Below are positions 36,306 through 44,730 of a DNA stretch of 64,000 bases, piece by piece. The stretch is from Citricoccus muralis (GTDB taxonomy: Bacteria; Actinomycetota; Actinomycetes; Actinomycetales; Micrococcaceae). The stretch lies in the NCBI RefSeq assembly GCF_029637705.1, contig NZ_CP121252.1, positions 992,001 to 1,056,000 on the forward strand, written 5' to 3'. Position 1 is the stretch's first letter; each line of letters begins with the position of its first letter. A program made the translations under genes and the position numbers. Below the pieces are notes generated by a model. That model did not search any database. It was not told where the DNA came from and worked only from the letters and a program-made list of their open reading frames with translations.

Positions 36306-37267
36306 TGAGCACGGCGACCAGGTCAGCCCGGTTCTTCGGACACGTCACCGCTTTCGCGCCGGGCCGCGTCACCCTGACCCTGCAGGTCGGGGCGATGCAG
36401 GAAGACGGTCGTCACGAGACCGCCGGTGTCGCCATGGCTATCAGCTTGGGAAACGACGTCACCGCCACGCGACGTGACGATGGCGAGATCATGGTCACCG
36501 TCAACGATGACTCCGCCGTTGCTGTGGACCATGAAGACCTGGAACTCGGCGAATCCAACATCGTGTGGCGGGCCGCCCATCTACTGCGCGAGCACCTGGG
36601 ACTGGACCCGGAACATATCGGCGTCGATCTCGAACTCACCCTCAAGATCCCGCTCTCGGGAGGTCTCGGAGGACAGGCCGCCAACGCCGCCGCCGTACTG
36701 GTGGCCTGTGCTGCCCTCTGGGAAGCTGGGGTATCGCGCCAAGAACTCGCCGATCTGGGAGCCCGCCTCGACGACGACGTGCCGCTGGCCATTATGGGTG
36801 GTGCTGCCGTCTCGGTCGGCCCGGAGCAATCCCTCTCACCGATCCTCACCCGCTGCACTCTGCACGGGGTCATTGTGCCCGCCTCCGTCACGATAACCTC
36901 TGAGGAAGTGTACGAACTGCTCGACTATCTGCGCGGCACCGAATCCGTCAATGCACGCGAGGAACTGGGCATCGACACCGAACTCATGCAGTCGCTATCC
37001 CGCGGCGATGCCGAGGTGCTGTCCCTGATGATGCACAACGACCTACAAGCACCGGTGCTTGTGCTCGTGCCCGAGGTCAACAGTCTGCTGGACCTGGGGA
37101 TGGATGAAGGCGCACTGTGCGGGATGGTCTCGGGATCGGGCCCGGCCACGGTGTTTATCACCCGCGACGCCGAAGACGCGGTCCACCTGGCCGGGCGCAT
37201 CGCAGAACGCACCGGCATTGCCGCGATTCCCATGCACGGTCCGGTCCAGGGCGCGCGGCTGCGCTGA
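36305..37267 (+). CDS. ispE: 4-diphosphocytidyl-2-C-methyl-D-erythritol kinase (divergent motifs)
   Basis: A 320-residue GHMP kinase of the MEP isoprenoid pathway, in its conserved place after rsmA. End-to-end similarity to actinobacterial IspE is visible. However, the first motif reads APGRVTLTLQVG, where PAKxNL or PGKVNL is expected, so the usual Lys is Arg. The glycine loop reads GGLGGQAAN where AGLGGGSAD is usual. The catalytic Asp region (LDDDVPL) and the late GMVSGSGPA motif remain. A GTG at 36302 is an alternative start. The function is probably kept, but ATP-site changes are notable. Confidence 0.8.
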   Translation: MSTATRSARFFGHVTAFAPGRVTLTLQVGAMQEDGRHETAGVAMAISLGNDVTATRRDDGEIMVTVNDDSAVAVDHEDLELGESNIVWRAAHLLREHLGLDPEHIGVDLELTLKIPLSGGLGGQAANAAAVLVACAALWEAGVSRQELADLGARLDDDVPLAIMGGAAVSVGPEQSLSPILTRCTLHGVIVPASVTITSEEVYELLDYLRGTESVNAREELGIDTELMQSLSRGDAEVLSLMMHNDLQAPVLVLVPEVNSLLDLGMDEGALCGMVSGSGPATVFITRDAEDAVHLAGRIAERTGIAAIPMHGPVQGARLR

Positions 37268-37287
37268 GGTTCACTATCCTGGAGGGG

Positions 37288-39090
37288 ATGGCACATTTAC
37301 TGGGCGCTGAGGCGCTGCACCTGGACTACCCCACGAAAACCGTCTTCGAATCGGTGACGGTCGGGATCAATGAAGGCGACCGCATCGGCATTGTCGGCCG
37401 CAACGGCGACGGCAAGTCGAGCCTGCTGGGCATGCTGGCTGGCACCGTCGAGTATCAGTCGGGGCGCGTCACCAAGCGCGGGGGAGTGCGATTCGGGGTG
37501 CTCACCCAGCGCGATGACCTCGACGCCGATGCCACCGTGCGAGCCTCCATCGTCGGGGACATGGCCGAGCACGAATGGGCGGGGGACTCCCGCATCCGCG
37601 ACATCATCGCCGGGCTGGTCGCCGACCTGGACTGGGAGGCTCGGATCGGCGAACTCTCCGGCGGCCAGCGACGTCGTGTGGCTCTGGCCGCACTGCTGAT
37701 CGGCGACTGGGACCTGTTGGCCCTCGACGAACCCACTAACCACCTCGACGTCGAGGGCATTGCCTGGCTGGCCGAGCATGTGAAGAACCGCTGGCCGAAA
37801 AACGCCGGTGGACTGCTGGTGATCACCCACGACCGTTGGTTCCTGGATGAGGTCTGCACCGACACCTGGGAAGTCCATGACGGGATCGTGGAGCCCTTTG
37901 AAGGCGGCTACGCGGCCTACGTGTTGCAGCGGGTCGAACGCGATCGCATCAACGCGGCCACCGAGCAGAAGCGCCAGAACCTGATGCGCAAGGAACTGGC
38001 GTGGCTACGTCGCGGTGCCCCGGCCCGTACCTCGAAGCCGAAGTTCCGTATCGATGCTGCGAACCAGCTCATCGAGGATGTCCCGCCGGTGCGCGACAAG
38101 ATCTCACTGCAGGCGCTCGCCGTCTCACGGCTGGGTAAAGACGTCGTGGACCTCGAGGACGTCTCCGTATCCTTCGGCGATCGCACCATTTTGAACAACG
38201 TCACCTGGCGCATCGCACCGGGGGAGCGCACCGGTATCCTCGGCGCCAACGGCGCGGGCAAATCCACCCTGTTGGGCGTGATTGCCGGCACCGTGCAACA
38301 GACCTCCGGGCGCGTCAAGCGCGGCAAGACCGTCCAGTTGGGCATCCTGGACCAGCAGTTCTCTCAACTCGACGACATCCAGAACGACCGAGTGCGCGAA
38401 GTATTGGCCCGCACGAAAACCAGCTTCAACGTGGACGGCAAGGAGCTGACTCCGGCGCAGCTGCTGGAACGGCTGGGCTTCGCCCGAGAACACCTCTCCA
38501 GCCACGTCGCCTCCCTATCCGGCGGACAGAAACGGCGGCTGCAACTGCTGATGGTGCTGTTGAGCGAACCCAATGTGCTGATTCTCGATGAGCCCACCAA
38601 CGACGTCGACGCCGATATGCTCGCCGCCATGGAGGATGTCCTGGACTCCTGGCCGGGCACGCTGCTGGTGGTATCCCACGACCGGTACCTCCTGGAGCGC
38701 GTCACCGACCAGCAGTACGCGATTCTTGGCGGCCGACTCCGGCACGTGCCCGGCGGTGTGGATGAGTATCTGCGGTTGCGAGACGCGCAGGAAAGCGGTG
38801 GTACCGCGGCTCCGTCAGGAAACCCCTCGACCGCTTCCGCACCATCGGCCACCAAGGCCTCCGGGCCAACTGGTGCTGAGCTTCGGGCAGCGCAGAAGGA
38901 GATCCAAGCGATCGAGCGAAAATTGGAGAAACTCGGCGATCAGATCCAATCGCACCACGTCTCGATGGCCGAACACGACCAGTCGGACTTTGAGGGACTG
39001 GGAAAGCTCACCGCAGAACTCGGCGCGCTCAACCGGCAACAAGAAGAGCTAGAGGAACGCTGGCTGGAGCTGTCTGAGCTGGCGGGCTAA
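37288..39090 (+). CDS. ABC-F family ATPase (Uup/EttA-like translation factor)
   Basis: A 600-residue protein with two ABC domains and no membrane segments. Walker A motifs are GRNGDGKSS and GANGAGKST; signatures are LSGGQRRRV and LSGGQKRRLQ; both Walker B motifs end in DEPTN. The C-terminal 80 residues form a charged coiled coil like the Uup domain. ABC-F proteins act on ribosomes rather than as transporters, and some protect against antibiotics. The start ATG 37288 has GGAGGGG upstream. It follows ispE after about 20 bases. Confidence 0.92.
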   Translation: MAHLLGAEALHLDYPTKTVFESVTVGINEGDRIGIVGRNGDGKSSLLGMLAGTVEYQSGRVTKRGGVRFGVLTQRDDLDADATVRASIVGDMAEHEWAGDSRIRDIIAGLVADLDWEARIGELSGGQRRRVALAALLIGDWDLLALDEPTNHLDVEGIAWLAEHVKNRWPKNAGGLLVITHDRWFLDEVCTDTWEVHDGIVEPFEGGYAAYVLQRVERDRINAATEQKRQNLMRKELAWLRRGAPARTSKPKFRIDAANQLIEDVPPVRDKISLQALAVSRLGKDVVDLEDVSVSFGDRTILNNVTWRIAPGERTGILGANGAGKSTLLGVIAGTVQQTSGRVKRGKTVQLGILDQQFSQLDDIQNDRVREVLARTKTSFNVDGKELTPAQLLERLGFAREHLSSHVASLSGGQKRRLQLLMVLLSEPNVLILDEPTNDVDADMLAAMEDVLDSWPGTLLVVSHDRYLLERVTDQQYAILGGRLRHVPGGVDEYLRLRDAQESGGTAAPSGNPSTASAPSATKASGPTGAELRAAQKEIQAIERKLEKLGDQIQSHHVSMAEHDQSDFEGLGKLTAELGALNRQQEELEERWLELSELAG

Positions 39091-39113
39091 ACCGACTTAT
39101 CCGGCTTTTCCAG

Positions 39114-39296
39114 CTAATTTTCGTCGGCCCACAGTTCCATCACGAACACGGTGTCGGGTTCATCGTCGTTGACGCCGACTTCGTAGAGCAGACAACCGAT
39201 GTCGTCGTTACCGAGATGGGGACGGGAGATGAGGGCGACGACGTCGTCGCGATGACCGGGCTTCACACCGAGTGTGCCAACATGCGCGAAAGTCAT
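39114..39296 (-). pseudogene. C-terminally truncated antibiotic-biosynthesis-monooxygenase-like gene
   Basis: A 60-residue frame beginning MTFAHVGTLGVKPGHRDDVV and ending FVMELWADEN. This matches the N-terminal two thirds of small ABM-fold proteins, which are normally about 95-100 residues. The frame stops where the helix after the MELW strand should begin, and only 23 bases then separate it from the ABC-F stop. So the 3' end appears lost. Family assignment is by pattern recognition. It could still be a short functional protein. Confidence 0.55.
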
Positions 39297-39372
39297 AGCT
39301 GAAGTCTAAGAGCGCGGCTAAGACGCAACCAGGGTTGGTGCTGCGCGAGGACGTCTACCGGCGAAACCGCGT

Positions 39373-39395
39373 GTGTATTGTTCAGATCAGTACAC
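39373..39395. promoter_or_regulatory. Inverted repeat upstream of the DUF1304 gene
   Basis: GTGTA (39373-39377) and TACAC (39391-39395) flank a 13-base core containing GATC, about 43 bases before the ATG. It resembles a TetR-type operator in layout, but no cognate regulator is encoded nearby. Confidence 0.25.
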
Positions 39396-39437
39396 CAGCG
39401 TCGCGTTCGTCGTGGCGCCTGTTGAAAGGAACCCCTC

Positions 39438-39824
39438 ATGGTGATTGCCGGGCTCATCCTCACCGGACTTGCCGCACTCGTTCACGTCTACATTTTTGTG
39501 CTGGAGTCCCTGGCCTGGAGCGGTCGTCGTGCGCAGGCCACATTCGGCCACACCGCTGACCAGGTGGAAGTCACCAAGGCGTTGGCGTACAACCAGGGCT
39601 TCTATAACCTTTTCCTGGCCATCGCCGTATTCCTCGGGACCATTTTCATGACAGCCGGACAGACCGCGATCGGAGCGACTCTGGTGTTCACTGGTGCCGG
39701 ATCCATGGTCGCGGCGGCTCTGGTGTTGCTGCTGTCCAACCGCACGATGGCCTCCGCAGTCCTCAAACAGGGCGCGATACCGGCGCTGGGCATCATCGCG
39801 CTGGTGCTCGGACTCGCGTTCTGA
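39438..39824 (+). CDS. DUF1304 small membrane protein
   Basis: A 128-residue protein with four hydrophobic helices. The first helix region GLAALVHVYIFVLESLAW and the AYNQGFYNLFLA motif before helix 2 are typical of DUF1304. RBS GAAAGGA precedes the ATG. Function of the family is unknown. It converges on mesD, 12 bases apart. Confidence 0.88.
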   Translation: MVIAGLILTGLAALVHVYIFVLESLAWSGRRAQATFGHTADQVEVTKALAYNQGFYNLFLAIAVFLGTIFMTAGQTAIGATLVFTGAGSMVAAALVLLLSNRTMASAVLKQGAIPALGIIALVLGLAF

Positions 39825-39836
39825 CACCCACCATCC

Positions 39837-40874
39837 CTAGATCGCTGGGGTCAGGATTTCCTCGCGGACGAGAGCGGCGCCGGCGCTGAGGGCGTTGAGC
39901 TTGCCCCGGGCGACCTCGCGGGAGAGCGGTGCCATTCCGCAGTTGGTCGACGGGTAGAGCTTGTCGGCGTCGACGAAGCGCAGGGCATTTCTGAGCACGT
40001 CGGCGACTTCTTCAGGTGTTTCGACCTCGTTGGTGGCGACGTCGATCGCACCCACCATCACCTTCTTGCCTCGGATCAGCTCGATTAGATCCATCGGCAC
40101 CCGGGAGTGTTGGCACTCCAACGAAACGATGTCGAGACTTGAGCGCTGCAGGAGCGGGAAGAACCGCTCGTACTGCAGCCATGCTGAGCCCAGGGTCTTC
40201 TTCCACTCGATATTCGCTTCGATGCCGTAGCCGTAACAGATGTGCACCGCCGTCTCGCAGCGCAGACCCTCCACGGCGCGCTCCAGAGCGGCGACGCCCC
40301 AGTCGTTGACCTCATCGAAGAACACATTGAACGCCGGCTCGTCGAATTGGACGATGTCGACGCCGGCAGCTTCGAGTTCTTTGGCTTCCTGATTCAGGAT
40401 GCCGGCAAACTCCCAGGCCAGTTTCTCGCGGCTGCCGTAGTAGCTGTCGTACAGCGTGTCGATCATCGTCATGGGCCCGGGGAGCGCCCACTTAAGTTGA
40501 CGGTCTGTGTGCTGGCGGGCGAAGGCGGCGTCCTCGACGAACACCGGCTTCTCGCGGGACACCGCACCGACCACGGTGGGGACGCTGGCATCGTAGCGGT
40601 CGCGGATGCGCACAGTCTGCCGGGTCTCAAAGTCGACGCCGTCCAGGTGCTCGATGAAGGTGGTGACGAAATGCTGGCGGGTCTGTTCGCCGTCGCTGAC
40701 CAGGTCGATGCCCGCGGATTCTTGTTCGTGCAGGGACAGGCGCAGGGCGTCACGCTTGCTTTCGAGCAGTTCGTCATCCTGCCATCGCCAGGCCGACCAG
40801 AGCTGGCCTGGTTCGGCCAACCAACTTGGCTTCGGTAGGCTGCCGGCGGTGGAGGTGGGCAATAGAGAATTCAT
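39837..40874 (-). CDS. mesD: Core-MetE methionine synthase, MesD type (folate-independent)
   Basis: A 345-residue protein, about half the size of full MetE and corresponding to its C-terminal catalytic barrel. Start ATG 40874 has AAGG upstream. The zinc-site residues are visible as His in AVHICYGYG, Cys in SLECQHSR and Cys in STNCGMAPLS. Together with the adjacent DUF1852 gene this identifies the MesD class. Published work on core-MetE families describes it as making methionine from homocysteine without methyl-folate and needing MesX and oxygen. The methyl donor is not shown by the sequence. It starts 5 bases after mesX. Confidence 0.85.
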   Translation of the reverse strand: MNSLLPTSTAGSLPKPSWLAEPGQLWSAWRWQDDELLESKRDALRLSLHEQESAGIDLVSDGEQTRQHFVTTFIEHLDGVDFETRQTVRIRDRYDASVPTVVGAVSREKPVFVEDAAFARQHTDRQLKWALPGPMTMIDTLYDSYYGSREKLAWEFAGILNQEAKELEAAGVDIVQFDEPAFNVFFDEVNDWGVAALERAVEGLRCETAVHICYGYGIEANIEWKKTLGSAWLQYERFFPLLQRSSLDIVSLECQHSRVPMDLIELIRGKKVMVGAIDVATNEVETPEEVADVLRNALRFVDADKLYPSTNCGMAPLSREVARGKLNALSAGAALVREEILTPAI

Positions 40875-40879
40875 GGCGA

Positions 40880-41878
40880 TCAACCTTGTCTCGCGACGGC
40901 ACGCTGCCCGCGATCGGCGGTCCAACGTTCCAGAACGGGTTTGTAGGGTTCGATGAAGTGCTTTTGGGTGAAGAGTCCTTGGCGCTGAGCCAGCTGACTG
41001 CGCTCACGGCGGTCGTATTCGATCTGGGTGAACGAGCAGTCCGGGTTCTCCAGGCTCGGTTGAAAGTGCGCACCCGCGGGCGAGTTCGCGTTGTAGATCT
41101 CCGGGCGGTAAATCTTCTGGAACGACTCCATGGCGCTGACCACGCTGATCAACTCAAGGTTGGTGTAGTCCGTGAGTAAACCTTCGCCTGCATAGAAGGC
41201 CAAGGGAGCCACGCTGCCGGTGGGCATGAAGTAGCGCGCCTGGAGCCCCATGCGGTTGAAATACTGGTCCGTCAGCGAGTCGTCATCGTGGAGGTACTCC
41301 ACGCCCAGAATCGGGTGAACGTTGGTGGTGCGCCGGTAGGTTTTGCTGGTGGAGACGCTGAGACAGATCACCGGTGGCTTGGCGAACGCCTCGCGGTAAG
41401 TATCCGAGTCGATTACGAACTTGAACAACTCTCCGTGGAGGAGACCGAAGTCCTCCGGAACCTCCCGCCGTTCGGTATTGATGTTGTAGGCGGGAAGGCG
41501 CACGCTGAAGTCGTAGTCGCGGACATAGGACGACAGGCTGTTCCCGGTGACGCCGGCGATGCGTTGCTGGGTGTGATGATCCACGATGGTGGTCTGCAGC
41601 AGCTCGATCGCCGGGAACGTCTTGCCCTGACCATCCACGTCAATGTCGATGGTGACGATCTCGATCTCCAATGTGTACCTGTCGCCGGTGGGGTTGTCCC
41701 AGTTCGCCAGGTGGTTGAAGCGGGAATTGATCATCTGCAGGGTGTTGCGCATGTTCTGCTGACGGTGTTCACCGCGCGCCAAATTCGCGAAGTTCGTGGT
41801 CAGTCGGGTGCCCTCGGCGGGACGATAGTCCTCGTCGAAGGGAATCCTGCTGATGGTCAGTGTGAAGTCGTGGCTCAT
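40880..41878 (-). CDS. mesX: DUF1852 protein, MesX partner of MesD
   Basis: A 332-residue soluble protein. The N-terminus FTLTISRIPFDEDYRPAEGTR and a central VHPILGVEY are typical of DUF1852. The family occurs almost only next to core-MetE genes and is required for MesD activity under aerobic conditions. It is the first gene of the mesX-mesD pair on the minus strand. Upstream lie 224 bases without a gene, and then soxR in the same orientation. Confidence 0.87.
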   Translation of the reverse strand: MSHDFTLTISRIPFDEDYRPAEGTRLTTNFANLARGEHRQQNMRNTLQMINSRFNHLANWDNPTGDRYTLEIEIVTIDIDVDGQGKTFPAIELLQTTIVDHHTQQRIAGVTGNSLSSYVRDYDFSVRLPAYNINTERREVPEDFGLLHGELFKFVIDSDTYREAFAKPPVICLSVSTSKTYRRTTNVHPILGVEYLHDDDSLTDQYFNRMGLQARYFMPTGSVAPLAFYAGEGLLTDYTNLELISVVSAMESFQKIYRPEIYNANSPAGAHFQPSLENPDCSFTQIEYDRRERSQLAQRQGLFTQKHFIEPYKPVLERWTADRGQRAVARQG

Positions 41879-42102
41879 GGTGATCTGTCGCCCTCATTCC
41901 GGAGTCTGCGACTCGTCGGTCGGACCGTGTGGGTGGTGGAATGTGGCAAGCCTAAGTGCCGCCCTATCCCGCCTGGCAACTAGGACGGTCACACATCCTT
42001 GGGGCGCGTAAAGTACGGGCACTCATCGATCAATGCCGGATTCTCTCGCCCGTGCCGGCGTCACGAATTGACGGGTGGGGCGGCGTCTTGCTAAACGCGA
42101 CG

Positions 42103-42591
42103 TCACTCCAAGGGGACGCGGCGAGCACCCGCTCCGGTATCGCCGAGCTCGTCGTCGGGATTGAGCAGTGTGCACGCTTTCATGGACAGGCAACCGCAAC
42201 CGATGCAGCCGGTGAGTTCCTTCTCGAGACGTTCGATGCCCTGGCGACGTTGCTCCAGCACGCGTTTCCAGCGCCGTGATGCTTTTTGCCAGTCTTCGTG
42301 GCTCGGGGTCCCCGTGAGCGGGACGTCGGCGAAGGCTTCCTGCAGATCCGACAGGGGAATGCCGAGCCGCTTGGCCACGGAGACTAGCGCGACGCGACGC
42401 AGCATGTGCCGCGGGAAGCGGCGTTGATTTCCGGCGGTGCGGAATGAAGTGATGAGACCCATGCGCTCGTAGTAGTGCAGCGCGGAGACGGCAACTCCGG
42501 TGCGCTTGCTCATTTCCCCGACGGTCATCAGCTCGTCGGGGTGGTGGTCGATCGTTGATAGTTCAGTAGCGTCGTCTGCCTGTTGTGACAC
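42103..42591 (-). CDS. soxR: SoxR-type MerR family redox sensor
   Basis: A 162-residue regulator. The MerR winged helix is at the N-terminus (MTVGEMSKRTGVAVSALHYYERMGL). A dimerisation helix follows, then the [2Fe-2S] cluster motif CIGCGCLSMKAC, Cys-x2-Cys-x-Cys-x5-Cys, which defines SoxR. I choose GTG 42591, with GAAGG 8 bases upstream. The next ATG (42624) lies in the middle of the SoxR operator and would give an odd extension. It is divergent from the ferredoxin and flavin reductase genes, its likely targets. Confidence 0.9.
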   Translation of the reverse strand: MSQQADDATELSTIDHHPDELMTVGEMSKRTGVAVSALHYYERMGLITSFRTAGNQRRFPRHMLRRVALVSVAKRLGIPLSDLQEAFADVPLTGTPSHEDWQKASRRWKRVLEQRRQGIERLEKELTGCIGCGCLSMKACTLLNPDDELGDTGAGARRVPLE

Positions 42592-42610
42592 CTTGCATAC
42601 CTTCCGGGCT

Positions 42611-42641
42611 TTGACCTCAACCATACTTGAGGTTCTACAGT
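42611..42641 (+). promoter_or_regulatory. SoxR operator inside a 19-base-spacer promoter of the ferredoxin operon
   Basis: TTGACC (42611-42616), then exactly 19 bases, then TACAGT (42636-42641). The long spacer is typical of promoters activated by MerR proteins. CCTCAACCATACTTGAGG (42615-42632), a near-match to the enterobacterial soxS SoxR box, is centred in the spacer. The promoter reads toward the ferredoxin gene at 42679. Confidence 0.85.
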
Positions 42642-42678
42642 GTGGGTAGTCGTTCTTTCTCCCTGGAGGTCCCGTCTC

Positions 42679-43005
42679 GTGACGTATGTGATTGCTCTGC
42701 CGTGTGTGGATGTGAAGGATCGGGCGTGTATTGATGAGTGCCCGGTGGATTGCATTTATGAGGGTGAGCGGATGCTGTATATCCACCCGGATGAGTGTGT
42801 GGATTGTGGTGCCTGTGAGCCGGTGTGCCCGGTGGAGGCGATCTATTATGAGGATGATCTTCCTGAGGAGTGGGAGGATTACTACGGTGCCAATGTGGAG
42901 TTCTTCTCGGATTTAGGGTCGCCGGGTGGTGCGGCGAAGATGGGCGTGATTCCCAAGGATCATGCGTTGATCTCCGCACTGCCCCCACAAGGAGAGTACG
43001 CATGA
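42679..43005 (+). CDS. fdxA: 7Fe ferredoxin (3Fe-4S/4Fe-4S)
   Basis: A 108-residue ferredoxin from a GTG start with GGAGG 9 bases upstream. CIDECPVDC and CVDCGACEPVCP supply the cluster cysteines, followed by the usual acidic C-terminal part. It transfers low-potential electrons. It is the first gene behind the SoxR promoter and overlaps the flavin reductase start by 4 bases. Third-position bases are much richer in T than in flanking genes (many GAT, TGT, TAT codons), which may reflect high expression or separate ancestry. Confidence 0.95.
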   Translation: MTYVIALPCVDVKDRACIDECPVDCIYEGERMLYIHPDECVDCGACEPVCPVEAIYYEDDLPEEWEDYYGANVEFFSDLGSPGGAAKMGVIPKDHALISALPPQGEYA

Positions 43006-43511
43006 GCCGCCCTGTCGAGGCGAAGGTCGACGTCTTGACCGCTTTCAAGAACGCCTTCCGTGAGCATCCGGCCGGTATTGCGCTCATCACTGCGGCCACA
43101 CCGGATGGACCAGTCGGCCTCACCGCCTCCAGCGTGGCCTCGGTGAGTGTGGATCCGCTCGCGCTGTCGTTCTCGGTCACCCGGGCGACGGGTAGCGCCG
43201 GTGCCATCATCCGCAGCAACAGTTACCTGGTACACCTGCTGGACCACCGACATCAGGACATTGCTCAGCACTTCAGCGTCACCGGCGGCGAGCGTTTTAC
43301 CCCTGAGCAAGGATGGACCGTGCTGGATACCGGAGAGCCGTATCTGCCGGGCGTGCGAGCGGCACTGCGCTGTCGCACTCTTCAGCAGGTGCCGGTGGGG
43401 TCCTCGACCCTGGTGGCTGCGGAGGTCCTAGAGATTGTGTCCGGTGAGAGCGCGGATCCGATGGTGTATCACGACCGGACCTTCACCCGACTTTCACGTC
43501 CTGGTACCTGA
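43002..43511 (+). CDS. Flavin reductase (DIM6/NTAB) family protein
   Basis: A 169-residue protein starting at the ATGA overlap with fdxA. FREHPAGIALITAATPDGPVG and GLTASSVASVSVDPLALSFSV are the FMN-binding core of the flavin reductase-like fold. It reduces flavin with NAD(P)H, or acts as a flavoprotein partner. Coupling to ferredoxin under SoxR control suggests a redox-stress electron module. It overlaps by 18 bases the convergent amidohydrolase remnant. Confidence 0.9.
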   Translation: MSRPVEAKVDVLTAFKNAFREHPAGIALITAATPDGPVGLTASSVASVSVDPLALSFSVTRATGSAGAIIRSNSYLVHLLDHRHQDIAQHFSVTGGERFTPEQGWTVLDTGEPYLPGVRAALRCRTLQQVPVGSSTLVAAEVLEIVSGESADPMVYHDRTFTRLSRPGT

Positions 43512-44359
43512 GGGCTCCGAGTCCCCGAGCCCGACCAGTTGGCGCGGGGTGTGCCAGAGAAGGTCGGCGAGCGCCTCCCGCCCTAGTCCCCACCGGTTGA
43601 TGACCTGGAGCTGGTGCGCATAGGGGTAGGGGATGTTCGGGAAATCCGTGCCGAGCACGATCCGATCGGCAATGGCGGCGATGTGGTCCGGGAAATCGGT
43701 CGGCAGCGGAGCGATCGACTCCATGTAGTCGGTGCCCACCATCGTGGTGTCCAAGTGCACGTTCGGGTACTGGCGGACCAAATCGAAAAATGATGCGTAG
43801 TCTGGCAGTCCGGCGTGGGCGATCACCAGTGTTAGTTCCGGATGCCGTTGGAGCAGCTCCTGCACCGGTTCCACACCGGTGAACCGGCCGCGGTTCGGCC
43901 CGTGGCCGCAGTGGATGACCACCGGGGTACCCCGCTTTTCGAGATGCTGCCACACAGGGTCGAGCAGTGGGTCTACCGGCGAGAAGCCGCCGACCTGTAT
44001 ATGGACCTTGAACAGTCGTGCGCCGTCGTCCAACGCTTGTTCCACCACCTCGACGACCTCGGGCTCCGGGAAGAAGGTGGCTGAGTGGATGGATTCGGGG
44101 TGCTCTGCTGCGAAACGGGTGGAATAGTCGTTCAGCCAGGCTGCCATTCCCCTCCGGTGGGCGTAATTAAGGGTGCCGAAGTGCTTTACCCCGATGTCGC
44201 GCAGGGTACGCACCCGTTCAGCTTCGTCGGTGCGGTAGGTGATGGACCACGGAGGGACTCCAGGGCGATCCACGGCGTCAAAGAACTGCCACACCTTTCG
44301 CAACACATTGTCGGGCATGAAGTGAACATGGAGGTCGGCAATGCCCGGAATATTTGTCG
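43494..44359 (-). pseudogene. Amidohydrolase family gene, 3' part, interrupted by the IS element
   Basis: This holds most of an Amidohydrolase_2-type TIM barrel: VIHCGHGPN, VIAHAGLPDY, and the late LGTDFPNIPYP with the metal-binding Asp. The frame continues upstream of the first ATG (44318) through GIADLHVHF, the N-terminal HxH metal site, and then hits the IS end at 44364. Removing the element and one copy of the 4-base duplication rejoins it in frame with 45678-45738, giving a 308-residue protein. As it stands, translation from 44318 would lack the HxH site, so it is probably inactive. The substrate is unknown. Confidence 0.85.
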
Positions 44360-44363
44360 CGCG
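44360..44363. repeat. Left target-site duplication of the IS element
   Basis: CGCG directly before the left terminal repeat, matching CGCG at 45678-45681 after the right end. Confidence 0.75.
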
Positions 44364-44412
44364 TCAGACTTAGTGGCAGGGCCGTTATGTAGGTCCTGAA
44401 GGAGAGTCAGAC

Positions 44413-44730
44413 ATGGGTAGACCACCCTCGATTCCGGCGGAGAAGAAGACCCGGATAGTGCTGAGCGTGCTGGCCGGCGAGATGTCCATCGCCGAAGCGG
44501 CACGCAAGGAGAAAGTCAGTGAGCAGTCCATCGGACGGTGGAAGGCCGAGTTCCTGGAAGCCGGCAAGACCGCCCTGGTGGCCGGCAGGTCCGGACCATC
44601 CTCCCGAGAGGAACAGCTGGAGGCCGAGGTCGCCGAGCTGACCCAGGCCTTGGGCGAGGCACACCTGGAGGCCAGGGTGTGGAAGAAGTCCGCGGAGGGC
44701 CGGCTGGGCCCTTCGAGGACCTCGAGGTGA
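44413..44730 (+). CDS. IS3-type transposase OrfA (helix-turn-helix)
   Basis: A 105-residue protein with an N-terminal HTH (VLAGEMSIAEAARKEKVSEQSIGRWK) and a following leucine-zipper-like helix, as in IS3/IS911 OrfA. It binds the ends of the element. Its TGA overlaps a GTG in the -1 frame (44727), which could start orfB or mark the region of programmed -1 frameshifting that makes OrfAB. Confidence 0.85.
   Translation: MGRPPSIPAEKKTRIVLSVLAGEMSIAEAARKEKVSEQSIGRWKAEFLEAGKTALVAGRSGPSSREEQLEAEVAELTQALGEAHLEARVWKKSAEGRLGPSRTSR

Noticed and set aside
41879-42102. Possible SAM, SAH or cobalamin riboswitch before mesX
   Set aside because: Only short inverted repeats (for example GAGTC-TGC-GACTC) are present, and none of the conserved cores of these riboswitches was found on the minus strand. 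No confident promoter either.
42592-42624. A longer SoxR starting at ATG 42624
   Set aside because: That codon lies in the centre of the SoxR operator. GTG 42591 has a good ribosome site and gives the usual family length.
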